Shown here: positions 21,936 to 33,849 of the stretch, one piece after another
How the letters are laid out: each line of letters opens with the position of its first letter
Numbering within the stretch: the first letter of the stretch is position 1
DNA from: Luidia sarsii
Lineage: Eukaryota > Echinodermata > Asteroidea > Paxillosida > Luidiidae
Direction: 5' to 3'
Length of the DNA stretch: 64,000 nucleotides
NCBI GenBank assembly: GCA_949987565.1
Contig: OX465120.1
Coordinates: 8,756,587-8,820,586, forward strand
Notes under the pieces: model-generated
What the model saw: the letters and a program-made list of their open reading frames with translations, nothing else
The model's database searches: none
What the model was told of the DNA's origin: nothing
Position numbers and translations under genes: made by a program

Positions 21936-24900
21936 GTTAGTGATTGAGTTATGGTTTGTTCAGCAGCAGGGAACTTAGGTCTCTATGCACCACGACACAT
22001 CCCCAATTGAGAAAAATGCTGATTTACGCTTTTATCTGGAATTTAGGGTCACAGTTGCTATTAGAAAAAAGAATTACTGTAGCATATATTCTACATTGGG
22101 TGATAATGGCCTTGGCCTTGGATGTATCACTTCAACAGCTGCAAAAATGTACTTGAATGCACAATAACAATTATAATATTATAGTGCATAGTTTACTTCA
22201 ATCTTGGCAAGAAAATCCATAATGCATTTGGTACTTTATACGTGTATGCCGGTATCACCCATAGTAGCACATTATGCTACACGTGTTTTCAAAAAAATCC
22301 TGCTGCTGGGCCAAAAACTTTTTTTAGGGAAAATGTCAACTTCATGTGAGTCTTTTGAGTATTGTGTATAAGATAGCATCGAAATCTTCCCCTGACAATC
22401 ACCAAAAAGCCTGTAGAACACCATGAAATTTGCGAACTTTCGGAAAACCTTTATTGCGCAACTGCCATGTTTTGTCAAGATTAAGAATAAAACTAAATAG
22501 ACAACTACAACCAACAGAGGGGGCTATAATTATTGGAAAGGTGTAGCAGATATGCTTCAATGGGTCATAGGTGGTGGTTTACTGCATTTGGAGGATGAAA
22601 TACTTGCCCTAAGGTAGTGTAGCATTATATGCTACGATGGTGCATATAGGGTTAAATAAACAACACAAAATTGTCAGCCTCTCGTGAGTTCGCTTTAATG
22701 GTGTTTTAGCATTAACTTGTTACAGTAAAAATAGCCCGAGGGAAGATTTGAGGGACACATAATTCATCTGTCAGGGGCAGCGATGTGAACGGTCCTTCAC
22801 TGGTCCCCTGCGGTGGCTCATAGCCTTGGTAATGTCGGCACGGGTAGATCATGCTGCGCGTTCACACGACGCAAAACCAAACTGGCTGTGGCGCTACACG
22901 TACGTATATATATTTCGACCATTATGATAATGATTATGTTCATCGTGTTCACTGCTCCAGCATACAAGGGTCACATGCAGAAAAGTCCACACATTTACTT
23001 GTTCTGTGTAAGGGGTAGAGAGTGGAGGCTGGTAGGGTGGTATCGAGAGGGAAGGCCAACAAACTGAAAGACGGAGACAAGGTGTTGCGGGTCAGTATAC
23101 ATACGTTTTAATACACTCTCTGTGGGTTCTGAGGTGGTAGGTGCAGAACACAAAATCATTCCAAGATGGCTCCGTCGAGCTGATTGTCATAAAGTGTGTA
23201 CCCACAACTTTTTTTTAATAAGGGGTCTTTGGAGGCTATTTAACTGATACATTGTAGAACAAGTGAAGCTTAAGACAACCTGGGGTTCACTCTTCAATTT
23301 GGTATGTAATTTGGACCATATCTGGCTTTAAATATAGCCCTATTCGGCTGTAGAAGTTGAGGGGTCCATTCCAAAATCCTTGCAGAAATTCGGCTTGGAC
23401 GGCTATACATTTTGGGGTGGTTTTTCTGGGGGTAATTAGCAAAAATGTAATTGGCCAAGGGCACTAAAATTTAAAAGAATCTGAGAGATGAAGGTCAAAA
23501 CTAAAATTTAAGTATAGCTACAATAACTGAGAGACTTTTGGGCGTGGGATAATTGACTTTGAAAGTGAGTGTTTTTGTACAGTGTTCAATGGGAGCTCGA
23601 TTTAGTGTTCTGCACCCTGGTGGGTGTGAAGGGCGACACCACGCGACGGACGAAGATTCCTGAACAAGCCACTGCAACGTGGTGGCGCCCCACTTACCCA
23701 CCAGCCATCAATTGCAACTGAAACTCGTGAATATTAAATGGTAAGTACACGTATAAATAGCAATGACTAAACTACAGATAAACAAACTACACTAGTCTCC
23801 AACACACCAACAAACCGACAAACAAACAAATGACTGATTACACTGATCTGAATGTCAACTCGCGAAGACAATAATATAATAACCGTTTGAATGAAAGACG
23901 TGACTTCAATATAACAAGTCTACAATATCTATTCGTAGTGGAAAGAAGACCAACACGATGATGGACAAAATCATGCACAAATACTGTTCTCATACGCTCG
24001 AAATCTGATGACAGGAGATTTAGCTTTGGGTCAGCGTCATGCGGCACCCGGAGAATTCAGCTTCATTTACAGGAATTTGGCAATTCCAGGCCAAATCAGT
24101 CCACAGACAGGTCAAGCTATAGTCCGCCTCCCCAAGTATCATCACAACTGAATTTCCGTAAGTTTTTATTAAGCTGATATTTTGAAGGATGTATAAGCCT
24201 CTAGTGAAACTCTCTAGGCATGATGTTGATTTAGTATAGAGATTGAATGAAGACATGGACCGATTTTGAAGATTGATTGTGATTAAGTTGACTTCGTAAG
24301 ATTGGTCTGATTGATCTTTAGAAGTATTACGATGAAGCTTAATATTGTGAAACGAGAAGAATTCTCCCCAAAATCAGACCTTTTATTAAGAATCTTTCAG
24401 TTAGTGATTTTTTTATTAGTTTGCTTGAAGATTTGAAAAGCACATACATTACTTTTTTTTCAAGTTTCATTCATGAGAGAACTCGAAAGGTATTTGATTT
24501 CATGTTCACTTGTAGATGGTCTTTTGGGATGTCTTCGAGTGATGCGTTGGTTCTTATACCGACTGGAGAAGGGTCTACTATAGGTTTTCCCGGCCAATTT
24601 CAGCAAAGAAGCATTCACTTTAGCACTAGGCGCGATTAAATTCGTTTTAACATGAATGGTCGTCACTATGGGCGTTTGAATTTAAAACTGTCACTCGAAT
24701 TCGTCATCGAAGCATTCTTACCACGAATACGGTCTTTCAGATTCAGATAGTCATGTCTTGCATTCAAATTCGTCACTGAAGCATTCTTACCACGAATACG
24801 GTCTTTCAGATTCAGATAGTCATGTCTTGCATTCAAATTTGTCAAAGGCCTATAATTAAGCGGCGCCCTGGCTCGCATTCTCTTTCGTGAATAATTATTC

Positions 24901-25440
24901 ACTTATCAAATTCATTGCTATAGGTGTGTGCATGTGTTGACTCGTATTTGTCTACCAATATAACACTAAGTCTTTCTTCAAAATGTTTATCGGCTTTGTA
25001 GAGTTGCTGCTCAGTAAATAGGAAATATCGAAAAAAGGCAATCCGTGGTCTTTACAGGAAAGTGTAACATACAGATAGGCATACAAATTTACCCCTTTGT
25101 GTCTTGCCATTTATTGGTTAAAATTTAAACACGAAGTGTTAGCGAAAACAAGACACTCCGCCTACACTTAATTCAAAGTACGGTACTGGACATGAGTGAG
25201 GTAGTGACATAAAGTGAATGATGAGGTTATCTAAAAGTAGGTATCATGAAGAACAACTCGCTTTCACCCAAAATATACCCCAGAATACTTGGTTCACCAA
25301 CGTAACATCTAAACTGAACATATAAAGTGCCAAATAGAGTGACTAAAAAAGAAGAAAAAAAAGCACGCGCAGACAAAAGACCGTGCAAGCGTGGCTTTTA
25401 ATCTGATTGTCCCGGTCATCAAACGACTGCAAAGATACAA
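21936..25440. other. Intergenic, no gene recognised
   Basis: 3.5 kb of AT-rich sequence. Short ORFs are present but none shows a family motif or exon-like borders. The only internal structure I noted is the tandem duplication at 24697-24842. Confidence 0.5.
24697..24842. repeat. Two-copy tandem duplication, about 69 bp
   Basis: Two nearly identical copies containing GAAGCATTCTTACCACGAAT and TCAGATTCAGATAGTCATGT. Confidence 0.85.
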
Positions 25441-25454
25441 CCTTTGAAAGGTGG

Positions 25455-26095
25455 AAGTGTGGTCTTGAATATCTATAAACGAAATAGAACGCTTGAACTG
25501 AACTTGAATGGTAGAGCAACAATCTTGAATGCAAGAAAACGAAATAGAACGCCTGAACCGAACCTGAATGGTAGAACAACAATCTTGAATGCAAGAAAAC
25601 GAAATAGAACGCCTGAACCGAACCTGAATGGTAGAACAACAATCTTGAATGCAAGAAAACGAAATAAAACGCCTGAACCGAACCTGAATGGAAGAACAAC
25701 AATCTTGAATGCAAGAAAACGAAATAGAACGCCTGAACCGAACCTGAATGGTAGAGCAATAATCTTGAATGCACAAAAAGGAAATAGAACGCCTGAACCG
25801 AACCTGAATGGTAGAACAACAATCTTAAATGCAAGAAAACGAAATAGAAAGCATGAACCGAACCTGAATGGAAGAACAACAATCTTGAATGCAAGAAAAC
25901 GAAATAGAACGCCTGAACCGAACCTGAATGGTAGAGCAACAACCTTGAATGCAAAACAACGAAATAGAACGCCTGAACCGAACCTGAATGGTAGAACAAC
26001 AATCTTAAATGCAAGAAAACGAAATGGAACGCCTGAACCGAACCTCAATGGTAAAGCAGCAATCTTGAATGCAGGAAAACGAAATAGAATGCGAT
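25455..26095. repeat. 60-bp tandem array, about 10.5 copies
   Basis: Exact 60-base periodicity; the unit contains CTTGAATGCAAGAAAACGAA and GAACGCCTGAACCGAACCTG. Because 60 is divisible by three, three frames stay open throughout, one on plus (NGRTTILNARKRNRTPEPNL) and two on minus. No start context, splice site or family similarity supports coding. Confidence 0.92.
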
Positions 26096-26305
26096 AAAAG
26101 GGAAAAAGAAACCCGAATGTGCATAGATTAGAAAGACATGTCCGAATCTGACTGCACTTTGACGAAAATGAACATTCTTTTGCTGAAATTGGCCGGGAAA
26201 ACCTATAATTATTAGCGTTGACCAATTATGACGAGGGCTTTAGAGCAAGCTCATTGCCAAGGTATGTACGCGTCACTAGATCAGTAGCGCAACCTGGTGC
26301 ACATA

Positions 26306-26385
26306 ATGACGGATTGACGGATTGACGGATTGAAGATTGACGGATTGACGGATTGACGGATTGACGGATTGACGGATTGACGGAT
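26306..26385. repeat. 10-bp tandem repeat
   Basis: Repeats of TGACGGATTG, about eight copies with one 3-base-shortened unit. Confidence 0.85.
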
Positions 26386-27047
26386 TTCCCACGATCGGAG
26401 ACAGTGCTTAGTCGAGTCCATGCCTCCAACACTGATTGGAAACAAATACTAACACTAACTTTACTTAAATTATACTGGTGAAGTTTAAACAATTGTTTAA
26501 ACACGTTCTCGCGTACTGCCAAAAAGTGTGCTTGAGAAACAATCCCCCCAAAAATCATTAGATGATTTAATAAAATAATATTTTTAAAATGATAACTTTA
26601 AGCTGAAGTGAACTTATGTAAATAACAATGTAATATGGTTCAAGAGGAATTTACTGAATTGAAATTGAGATAATTATTGCTGTACGTACATGTATTACGA
26701 GGAAGACGTCGTTGTTTTAATAATAAGTTATATTAATAATAGTGAAGAAGTTTTCTTTGCCAAATTTGTTTCCATAGGTGAAGAAAGTTAGTTGTTCCAT
26801 TCGAGTCCTTATGATCCAGGGTTACCATTCCACTCTTACAGAAAGAAGATTTTGTTGCCATGGACTACATACAATTATTGCCAAATTGGCATCATGTCGA
26901 AATGAAATAAATACTTAATTTCATGAAAATGAAATGTTGACTTTCTTGTTTTACCGTCAGGCAGGATGGCACTTAGGATCTTCCGTAGATTTCACTCGCT
27001 AGATCAAAAGATTTTTATATAAGCCCTTCGCGCTATCACGCATCAGG
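26386..27047. other. Intergenic, no gene recognised
   Basis: AT-rich; no coding or repeat signal seen. It may include the 3' UTR of the MCT-like gene, but no clear poly(A) signal could be assigned. Confidence 0.4.
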
Positions 27048-27131
27048 CCACCAACCAACCAACCAACCAACCAACCAACCAACCAACCAACCAACCCACC
27101 ACCGAATCACCCACCCAACCAACCAACCAAA
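27048..27131. repeat. (CCAA)n microsatellite
   Basis: About 20 tetranucleotide units with a short interruption near 27096-27113, just 3' of the MCT-like stop codon. Confidence 0.9.
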
Positions 27132-27157
27132 ACGAGGCAAAAGGAATAAATCTCAAA

Positions 27158-27273
27158 CTATCCTACGTCCAGTAAGTATCGGAGCAATAACAATGGACCA
27201 ATGGTCGCTCCTTGCAAGCACCCTAGAACAATAAAGGCTGCATTGTAATTTCCACAAACGTCATACATCCAAC
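27158..27273 (-). CDS. MCT-like exon 5: TM12 and C-terminus
   Basis: It completes G across the splice and encodes [20 protein letters not shown], then [17 protein letters not shown] and stop at 27158. GW.YD..GNY...F is the strongly conserved start of TM12 in MCTs. The acceptor is TTTCTCTCAG. Confidence 0.85.
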
Positions 27274-27319
27274 CTGAGAGAAAAATAGAAAAAAGAAATG
27301 TGATCTTAAACAGGCCATG

Positions 27320-30300
27320 GTATGGAAGGAAATGGCAGGGCAGGGCAGAGCAGGGCATGGCAGAGCAGGGCAGGTCAGGGCATAACGTGGCATAGCAGCG
27401 CAGGGCATGGCATGGCAGGGCAGTGCAGGGTAGGGCAGCACAGGACGGTGCAGATCAGGGCATGGCAAGACAGTGCAGTGCAGGGCATGGCAGGACATGG
27501 CAGGGCAGGTCAGGGCAGGACAGGACAGGGCAGGGTAGGGCAGGGCAGGGCAGGGCAGGGAATGGCATTGCAGGGCATTACAAGGCAGGGGAGAGCAGGG
27601 CAGGGCAGGGCAGGGCAGGGCAGGGCAGGGCATGGCAGGGCATGGCAGGTCAGGGCATGACAGGACAGGGCAGGACAGGGCAGGGCAGGGCAGGGCAGGG
27701 TAGGGTAGGGTAGGGCAGGGCAGGGCAGGGCATGGCAGGGCAGGGCAGGGCAGGGCAGGGCAGGGCAGGGCAGGGCAGGGCAGGGCAGGGCAGGGCAGGG
27801 CAGGGCAGGGCAGGGCAGGGCAGGGCAGGGCAGGGCAGGGTAGGGCAGGGCAGGGCAGGGCAGGGCAGGGCAGGGCAGGGCAGGGCAGGGCAGGGCAGGG
27901 CATGGCAGGTCAGGGCAGGACAGGACAGGGCAGGACAGGGCAGGGCAGGGCAGGGAATGGCATTACAGGGCAGGGCAGGGCAGGGCAGGGCAGGGAATGG
28001 CATTACAGGACATTACAAGGCAGGGGAGAGCAGGGCAGGACAGGGCAGGGCAGGGCAGGGCATGGCAGGCCACGGAACGGCAGGGCACGGCACGGCATGG
28101 CAGCGCAGGGCAGGGCAGGGCATGGCATTGCAGGGCATTAGAAGACAGGAGAGGAAATGGCAGGGCAGGGCAGGAGAGTGATATCATCGGAAATCAGAGC
28201 GTCGAAATTCGAGGTGTAGTGCAGGTGAGGTGAGATGCAGTGCAGGGCAGGGCAGGGCAGGGCAGGGCAGGGCAGGGCAGGGTAGAGCACGACAAGGAAG
28301 GGCATGGCGGCGCATGCCATGGCATAGCAGGGCAGGGTAGGGCATGGCAGGGCAGTGCAGGGTAGGGTACGACAGGACAGGGCAGATCCGGGCATGGCAA
28401 TTGGCAATTGGCAGTGCAGTGCAGGGCAGGGCAGGGCAGGGCAGGGCAGGGCAGGGCAGGGCAGGGCAGGGCAGGGCAGGGCAGGGCAGGGCAGGGCAGG
28501 GCAGGGTAGGGTAGGGTAGGGCAGGGCAGGGCAGGGCAGGGCAGGGCAGGGCAGGGCAGGGCAGGGCAGGGCAGGGCAGGGCAGGGCAGGGCAGGGCAGG
28601 GCAGGGCAGGGCAGGGCAGGGCAGGGCAGGGCAGGGCAGGGCAGGGCAGGGCAGGGCAGGGCAGGGCAGGGCAGGGCAGGTCAGGGCAGGACAGGACAGG
28701 GCAGGACAGGGCAGGGCAGGGCAGGGAATGGCATTACAGGGCAGGGCAGGGCAGGGCAGGGCAGGGAATGGCATTACAGGACATTACAAGGCAGGGGAGA
28801 GCAGGGCAGGACAGGGCAGGGCAGGGCAGGGCATGGCAGGCCACGGAACGGCAGGGCACGGCACGGCATGGCAGCGCAGGGCAGGGCAGGGCATGGCATT
28901 GCAGGGCATTAGAAGACAGGAGAGGAAATGGCAGGGCAGGGCAGGAGAGTGATATCATCGGAAATCAGAGCGTCGAAATTCGAGGTGTAGTGCAGGTGAG
29001 GTGAGATGCAGTGCAGGGCAGGGCAGGGCAGGGCAGGGCAGGGCAGGGCAGGGTAGAGCACGACAAGGAAGGGCATGGCGGCGCATGCCATGGCATAGCA
29101 GGGCAGGGTAGGGCATGGCAGGGCAGTGCAGGGTAGGGTACGACAGGACAGGGCAGATCCGGGCATGGCAATTGGCAATTGGCAGTGCAGTGCAGGGCAG
29201 GGCAGGGCAGGGCAGGGCAGGGCAGGGCAGGGCAGGGCAGGGCAGGGCAGGGCAGGGCAGGGCAGGGCAGGGCAGGGCAGGGCAGGGCAGATCAGGGCAT
29301 GACAAGGCAGTGCAGTGCAGGGCAGGGCAGGGCAGGGCATGGCAGGTCAGTGCAGGGTAGGGTACGACAGGACAGGGCAGATCCGGGCATGGCAAGGCAG
29401 TGCTGGGCAGGGCAGGGAATGCAGGGCAGGGCAGGGCAGATCAGGGCATGACAAGGCAGGGCAGGGCAGGGCAGGGCAGGGCAGGGCAGGGCAGGGCAGG
29501 GCAGGGCAGGGCAGGGCAGGGCAGGGAATGCAGGGCAGGGCAGGGCAGATCAGGGCATGACAAGGCAGGGCAGGGCAGGGCAGGGCAGGGCAGGGCAGGG
29601 CAGGGCAGGGCAGGGCAGGGCAGGGCAGGGCAGTGCAGGGCAGGGCAGGGCAGGGCAGGGCAGGGCAGGGCAGGGCAGGGCAGGGCAGGGCAGTGCAGGG
29701 CAGGGCAGGGCAGGGCAGGGCAGGGCAGTGCAGGGCAGGGCAGGGCAGGGCAGGTCAGGTCAGGGCAGGTCAGGTCAGGGCAGGGTAGAACAGGGCAGAA
29801 CAGGGCAGGACAGGACAGGGCAGGGCAGGGCAGGGCAGGGCAGGTCAGGTCAGGGCAGGGTAGAACAGGGCAGAACAGGGCAGGGCAGGGCAGGGCAGGG
29901 CAGGGCAGGGCAGGGCAGGGCAGGGCAGCGCAGGGCAGGGCAGGGCAGGGCAGGGCAGGGCAGGGCAGGGCAGGGCAGGGCAGGGCAGGGCAGGGCAGGG
30001 CAGGGCAGGGCAGGGCAGGGCAGGGCAGGGCAGGGCAGGGCATGGCATGGCGGAGCATGCCTTTGGCAAGGCAGGGCAGGTCAGGGCATGACATTGCAGT
30101 GCATTACAAGACACTAGGAGAGGAAATGGCAGGGCAGGGCAGGAGAGGGATATCGTCGGAAATGCGTAAATCAGAGCGTCGAAATTCGAGGTGCAGTGCA
30201 GGTGAGGTGAGTTGCAGTGCAGGGCAGGGCAGGGCAGGGCAGGGTAGGGCAGGGCAGGGCAGGGCAGGGCAGGGCAGGGTAGGGCAGAACATGACAGGAA

Positions 30301-30780
30301 AGGTCAGGACAGGCCGGGGCAGGACAGGGCAAGGCAGGTAGAGGTATTGCAGGACAGATCAGGGTAGGAAAGGGCAGGGCAAGACGGGCAAGGGCAGGGC
30401 AGGGCAGGGAGGGACTGGCATGACAGGGCAGGACATGGCACACTATAACATGGCAGGATAGGGAAAGGCAGGTTTTAGCGCACGGCAGGGCAGGAATAGG
30501 CAGGGACGTTCAAGGCACAGCAGGGTGGGTGGACAGATCAAGGCAGAACAGAGCAGGGAAGGGCGGGGCAGGAAAATGCAAGGCAGTCCATTGCAGTGCA
30601 GGGCAGAGCATGACAGGGCATTGACGGGCAAGGGAGGACATGGCACGACGTACAAGGCAGACCAGGGCAGAGTATGACCTGGAAGGCCACGACATGGCAG
30701 AGCAGATATGCCAGTGTATAGCACGACAGGGCAGGGCACGTCAGTTGACGGCACTGCATGGCAGGGCAGGGCAGGGCAGG
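27320..30780. repeat. GCAGG pentamer array with higher-order structure (MCT-like intron 4)
   Basis: About 3.4 kb of (CAGGG)n on the plus strand, that is (CCCTG)n in the transcribed sense. A 771-bp segment is repeated (about 27950-28420 and 28721-29191). Three non-repeat islands containing ATCAGAGCGTCGAAATTCGA lie near 28190, 28961 and 30171. The right part (30300-30760) is more degenerate. Long GQGRA or LPCPA peptide ORFs across it are repeat artefacts. Confidence 0.95.
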
Positions 30781-30805
30781 GGAGGGGGCAGGGTAGTCAG
30801 CTTAC

Positions 30806-31325
30806 CCGGGAAGAACCCAATGCAGGTATGCAGTGTAGCAGTCAGGAGACCCGTCCAGCCATAGCTACTGGTCAACAGGTCGACTCCCATGAACCTCCTC
30901 TGCATTACGTCATTCATGCAAATGAGCAAGCTGGTGCCTAGGTGGATGACAAAGGTGGACGCGGCAATCGACCAATAGGAGCCCAGCCAGGGAGTTGCGC
31001 AAAAGGCGGCGGAGACGCCAGCCACGGCCAGACCCATGACTGCTTCATATGGCATCAGACCGCGGTCATAGATAGGCCCCTGGATGAGGCTGCCTGTGAG
31101 ACTACCTAGGCCAGCCACTGTGATGAACTGAGCAGCAGCCACGAGAGAGTACCCCTTAGACTGCGCCATTAGAGTGAAGTAGATCAACCACATATCCCGC
31201 ACGAACGCTAAGCTGCAGTGCAGCGTAGCCAGCGCCCAGAATCGACCGGAAGTGAGTAGTCTCAAATTCAGGCAACAAATACAATGCTCCTTATTGTGAC
31301 GCAACACGAATGTGACGTCATACTT
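30806..31325 (-). CDS. MCT-like exon 4: TM7-TM11
   Basis: It encodes LLTSGRFWALATLHCSLAFV, then LMAQSKGYSLVAAAQFITVA, YDRGLMPYEAVMGLAVAGVS and TLHTCIGFFPG. Hydrophobic segments match the C-terminal MFS half. The donor is GTAAGC at 30805. The 5' border is not resolved: this frame is open back to a stop at 31326-31328, within the end of exon 3. Confidence 0.75.
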
Positions 31326-31635
31326 CTACCACCCGTTGTGCTCGGTTCCTCGTCTACAAAAAGGGGTAGGTAGGAATCTCTGTCGCATGAGGGCGCCCTA
31401 ATCGCTAGCAGGACAATGCCACAGACGGTATAATGCAAGGAGATGGCGCCTATGAGTAGCAGCGTAGCTCTCCAGCCATAGATCTCCATGAACAAGTGTA
31501 CGAGGGTTCTGATGAATGCTATCAGGCCTATGGCAGAGCCTGTTCGTCCTACGCCCATAGCCGTGGCGAAGTTCTTCCCCACAGCTTGTGCTACCACCGT
31601 CTTCCTAAGGATGCCATAGACGCCACCTCCAACAC
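31268..31635 (-). CDS. MCT-like exon 3: TM4-TM6 and cytosolic loop
   Basis: It encodes GVGGGVYGILRKTVVAQAVG, then KNFATAMGVGRTGSAIGLIA and IYGWRATLLLIGAISLHYTV. The G.G.G..Y and A.A.G...G..IG patterns with GWR are MCT hallmarks. The acceptor is GTATTTCTAG. The frame runs into TGA at 31268 instead of into TM7, so a frame switch must occur within about 31268-31325. Confidence 0.78.
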
Positions 31636-31951
31636 CTAGAAATACCAAAAACATTTCGCAGACAATTCCATTGAAATTACATTCAAAAGCAGACGTCAGA
31701 TCTAACGTATCACCCCCATCTACCGCTTCGGTTATTAACGAGATTGCCAGGATGAACTGGATATTGACTCGTGCTTAAAATGGAGAAAAACGGTGTTCAG
31801 TAATCCGGTAACGGAAGTTAAAGGATTCCAAAGAATCAGGATTTTTCGGTAAATGTCTCCATCGATCTCACGGAGCAGTCTGTAAATGAATCTGGCATCC
31901 TTACAACCAAGTTACGTTGATGACTGCCACATAATAGCGCCCTTACCTCAC

Positions 31952-32095
31952 CTGCAAGGAGCGTCAGTATCAAGGCCATCATCAAGGGGCTTAAGGTGAA
32001 GGCGCAGGCCAAGATAGCACCTGACACCATGGTAGTGCTGACCACGATGACCTTGGCAGGTGAGAAGAATCGCGTCAGCTCAGCGGCAAGAAGAC
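31952..32095 (-). CDS. MCT-like exon 2: TM2-TM3
   Basis: Exactly 48 codons' worth in phase 1-1: GLLAAELTRFFSPAKVIVVS then TTMVSGAILACAFTLSPLMM and LILTLLAG. G.L..(E/R)....(R/K)V...GG-like spacing fits MCT TM2-TM3. The acceptor is TGTGACAG. The donor is GTGAGG; an overlapping GTAAGG five bases on would break the phase. Confidence 0.8.
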
Positions 32096-33500
32096 CTGTC
32101 ACACAAACACAGACAAAGCCACGGAAGCACCAGCCATGCAGCAGTTTCAGACATATTATACATGTATACAACATTGTGCGTAGATGAGAATGGAAAACGT
32201 CCGCACTAGGAAACGTAATAAAATGGATCTTCAACTGATATGATGCCATCTTGTCAATGAAAGCCTAAGGTCTTGGAGGTTTGCGGTGACACCATGTAAA
32301 TCATCTCTTCTGAGATGGTACGTGGCTCAGAGTGAAGAGCGCACATCGGATTGAGATCCCTACGTGCTGTAGCGAAGTCAGATCCGTTGATTTGGGAACA
32401 ATACAGACGACTTGTTTCAAACCTTAACCGCAGCATGTTGAAAAGAGCAGAAATCAAATAACTTATCTTCATACGCAGCAGTGTCTAGATAGATGGGGAT
32501 CATACTTATTTCATGCTTGTCAGTTGCCCAATAATCTGGAAGGAAAGCAATGTTTGCCTTCAAAATTACACGGAGAGCAGTTGGAAGCAGTTAGTGTTAT
32601 AGGTGTACACCGTGTATGTGCTGTTGACTAACGTTCAGGAGTCGTCACACCTGTTTTACGGTGCAGCTGCATAATTAAGTAAACTTGCAGAGTCGCAAAG
32701 TTTCCTTGCTCAAAAGCAGATTGATATTCTAAAATAGCTCTAGAAATTGATCCCTGGTAATTTAGTTAGGTTTCAGCGAATCGTACACAAATGTGTTTAT
32801 TTACTTTTGCACGTGATGGTAAATGGGGGAGATTCTTATCCACATCATAGTCCAGGTTAAGATTTGAAAGTTTACCGTCAAAAATGGCTGGCTTCGTTAA
32901 TTACGTGTAGCATCATATGACAATAGTGACCAAAGTACACGTGAGAAAACGGTGAAATGTGCACAGCGAAGAACCTGAATCAGTCGAATTCCAACTTTCG
33001 GCAGTGAATCTCACGCCGAAATCACGCGAGATCCGTGTCCGAGACCGAGACCGCCTTATCGACGACAACTGATTCTTTAAGGCCTCATAGACTAGTCTGG
33101 AGACTTAACAGGTCTGTGCCCAGACATCCAGCACTGGTTCTTATGGTCTGAATACCATTGGACAGATGGATATATATTATGTCTGATCAGCGGAGGCTTA
33201 GGAAGAGATCTCAGGACAAGCGGTATAATCAGAAAAGATTGTTGCTGCGAAAACCACGCATTTACACGGAATGCTACTAAATTCGGTCATGTTGTGCAGA
33301 TCCCCAATAATTATGTATACTATAATTTATGGCGCAGAATGGTGAGTGAGTGGCTTTAGGACGGGACAGAATATTTCGATCCTCTGAAAATCTTAATACA
33401 TGTTGTCACGATTGACACGGTCACATGACCGTCATATACGAGAAATAGACTGGGCCTCTGGTCTGATAAGTCTCAATGACGGCATCAATGGTTGACTCAC
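32096..33500. other. MCT-like intron 1
   Basis: Contains a truncated foldback-type repeat near 32272-32345 (GAGGTTTGCGGTGACACCAT). The rest shows no recognisable feature. Confidence 0.5.
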
Positions 33501-33771
33501 CGGTTACTCCATGCACAGCGAGGAGCAAGGCAAGAATCCAGCCAAAGATGCAGGTCTGGGACCCAAACTCCTCCATTAAGGTTGGCAGCAACATGCCAAT
33601 AGTCTTAGTGATCCCCATCCACACAAAGCTCCCCACCCACAGAGTCAGGACAGCGGCCACGCCCCTTTTACTCATCTGGTCGGACGCAACCAGCTTGGTG
33701 TCCCGGCCCCCGCCGTTGAGGGCGCTAGACAAGGTACCACTTTGATCGCGTCCAGTCATACTCGCTGTCAT
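33501..33771 (-). CDS. MCT-like exon 1: N-terminus and TM1
   Basis: The first in-frame ATG is at 33771 (MTASMTGRDQSG). A later MSKRGVAAVLTLWVGSFVWM starts TM1, followed by IGMLLPTLMEEFGSQTCIFG and WILALLLAVHGVTG. The G...P...EEFG....I.WI.....A motif is that of MCT TM1 and the TM1-2 loop. The usual PDGGWGW motif is absent, so this is a divergent member. The donor is GTGAGT. Confidence 0.78.
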
Positions 33772-33849
33772 GCAGTTTCCATCGTCAGTTTCAGCTCTCG
33801 TACTTGCACGCTCTTTGATGATACATGTTAAAACATAAACCAAAACGAA

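Larger units (their letters stand above)
27158..33771 (-). other. SLC16/monocarboxylate-transporter-like gene (whole locus)
   Basis: Five exons are recognised. Exon 1 holds TM1, exon 2 TM2-3, exon 3 TM4-6, exon 4 TM7-11 and exon 5 TM12. Junctions 1-2, 2-3 and 4-5 are all phase 1 with correct GT/AG borders. The protein would be an MFS transporter of the MCT (SLC16) type moving monocarboxylates or related small molecules across a membrane; the substrate cannot be read from sequence. Exons 3 and 4 abut with a frame change and no visible intron, so the copy may carry a 1-base deletion (sequencing or real) or an unusual micro-intron. The 3.5-kb last intron consists almost entirely of a GCAGG array. 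Confidence 0.8.

Noticed and set aside
25455..26095. CRISPR-like array
   Set aside because: Unit repeats have no variable spacers, and the DNA is eukaryotic.
29400..30341. 313-codon GQGRA-repeat ORF and similar LPCPA ORFs
   Set aside because: Translations of the GCAGG pentamer array; open because 5-mers lack stops, not because they code.
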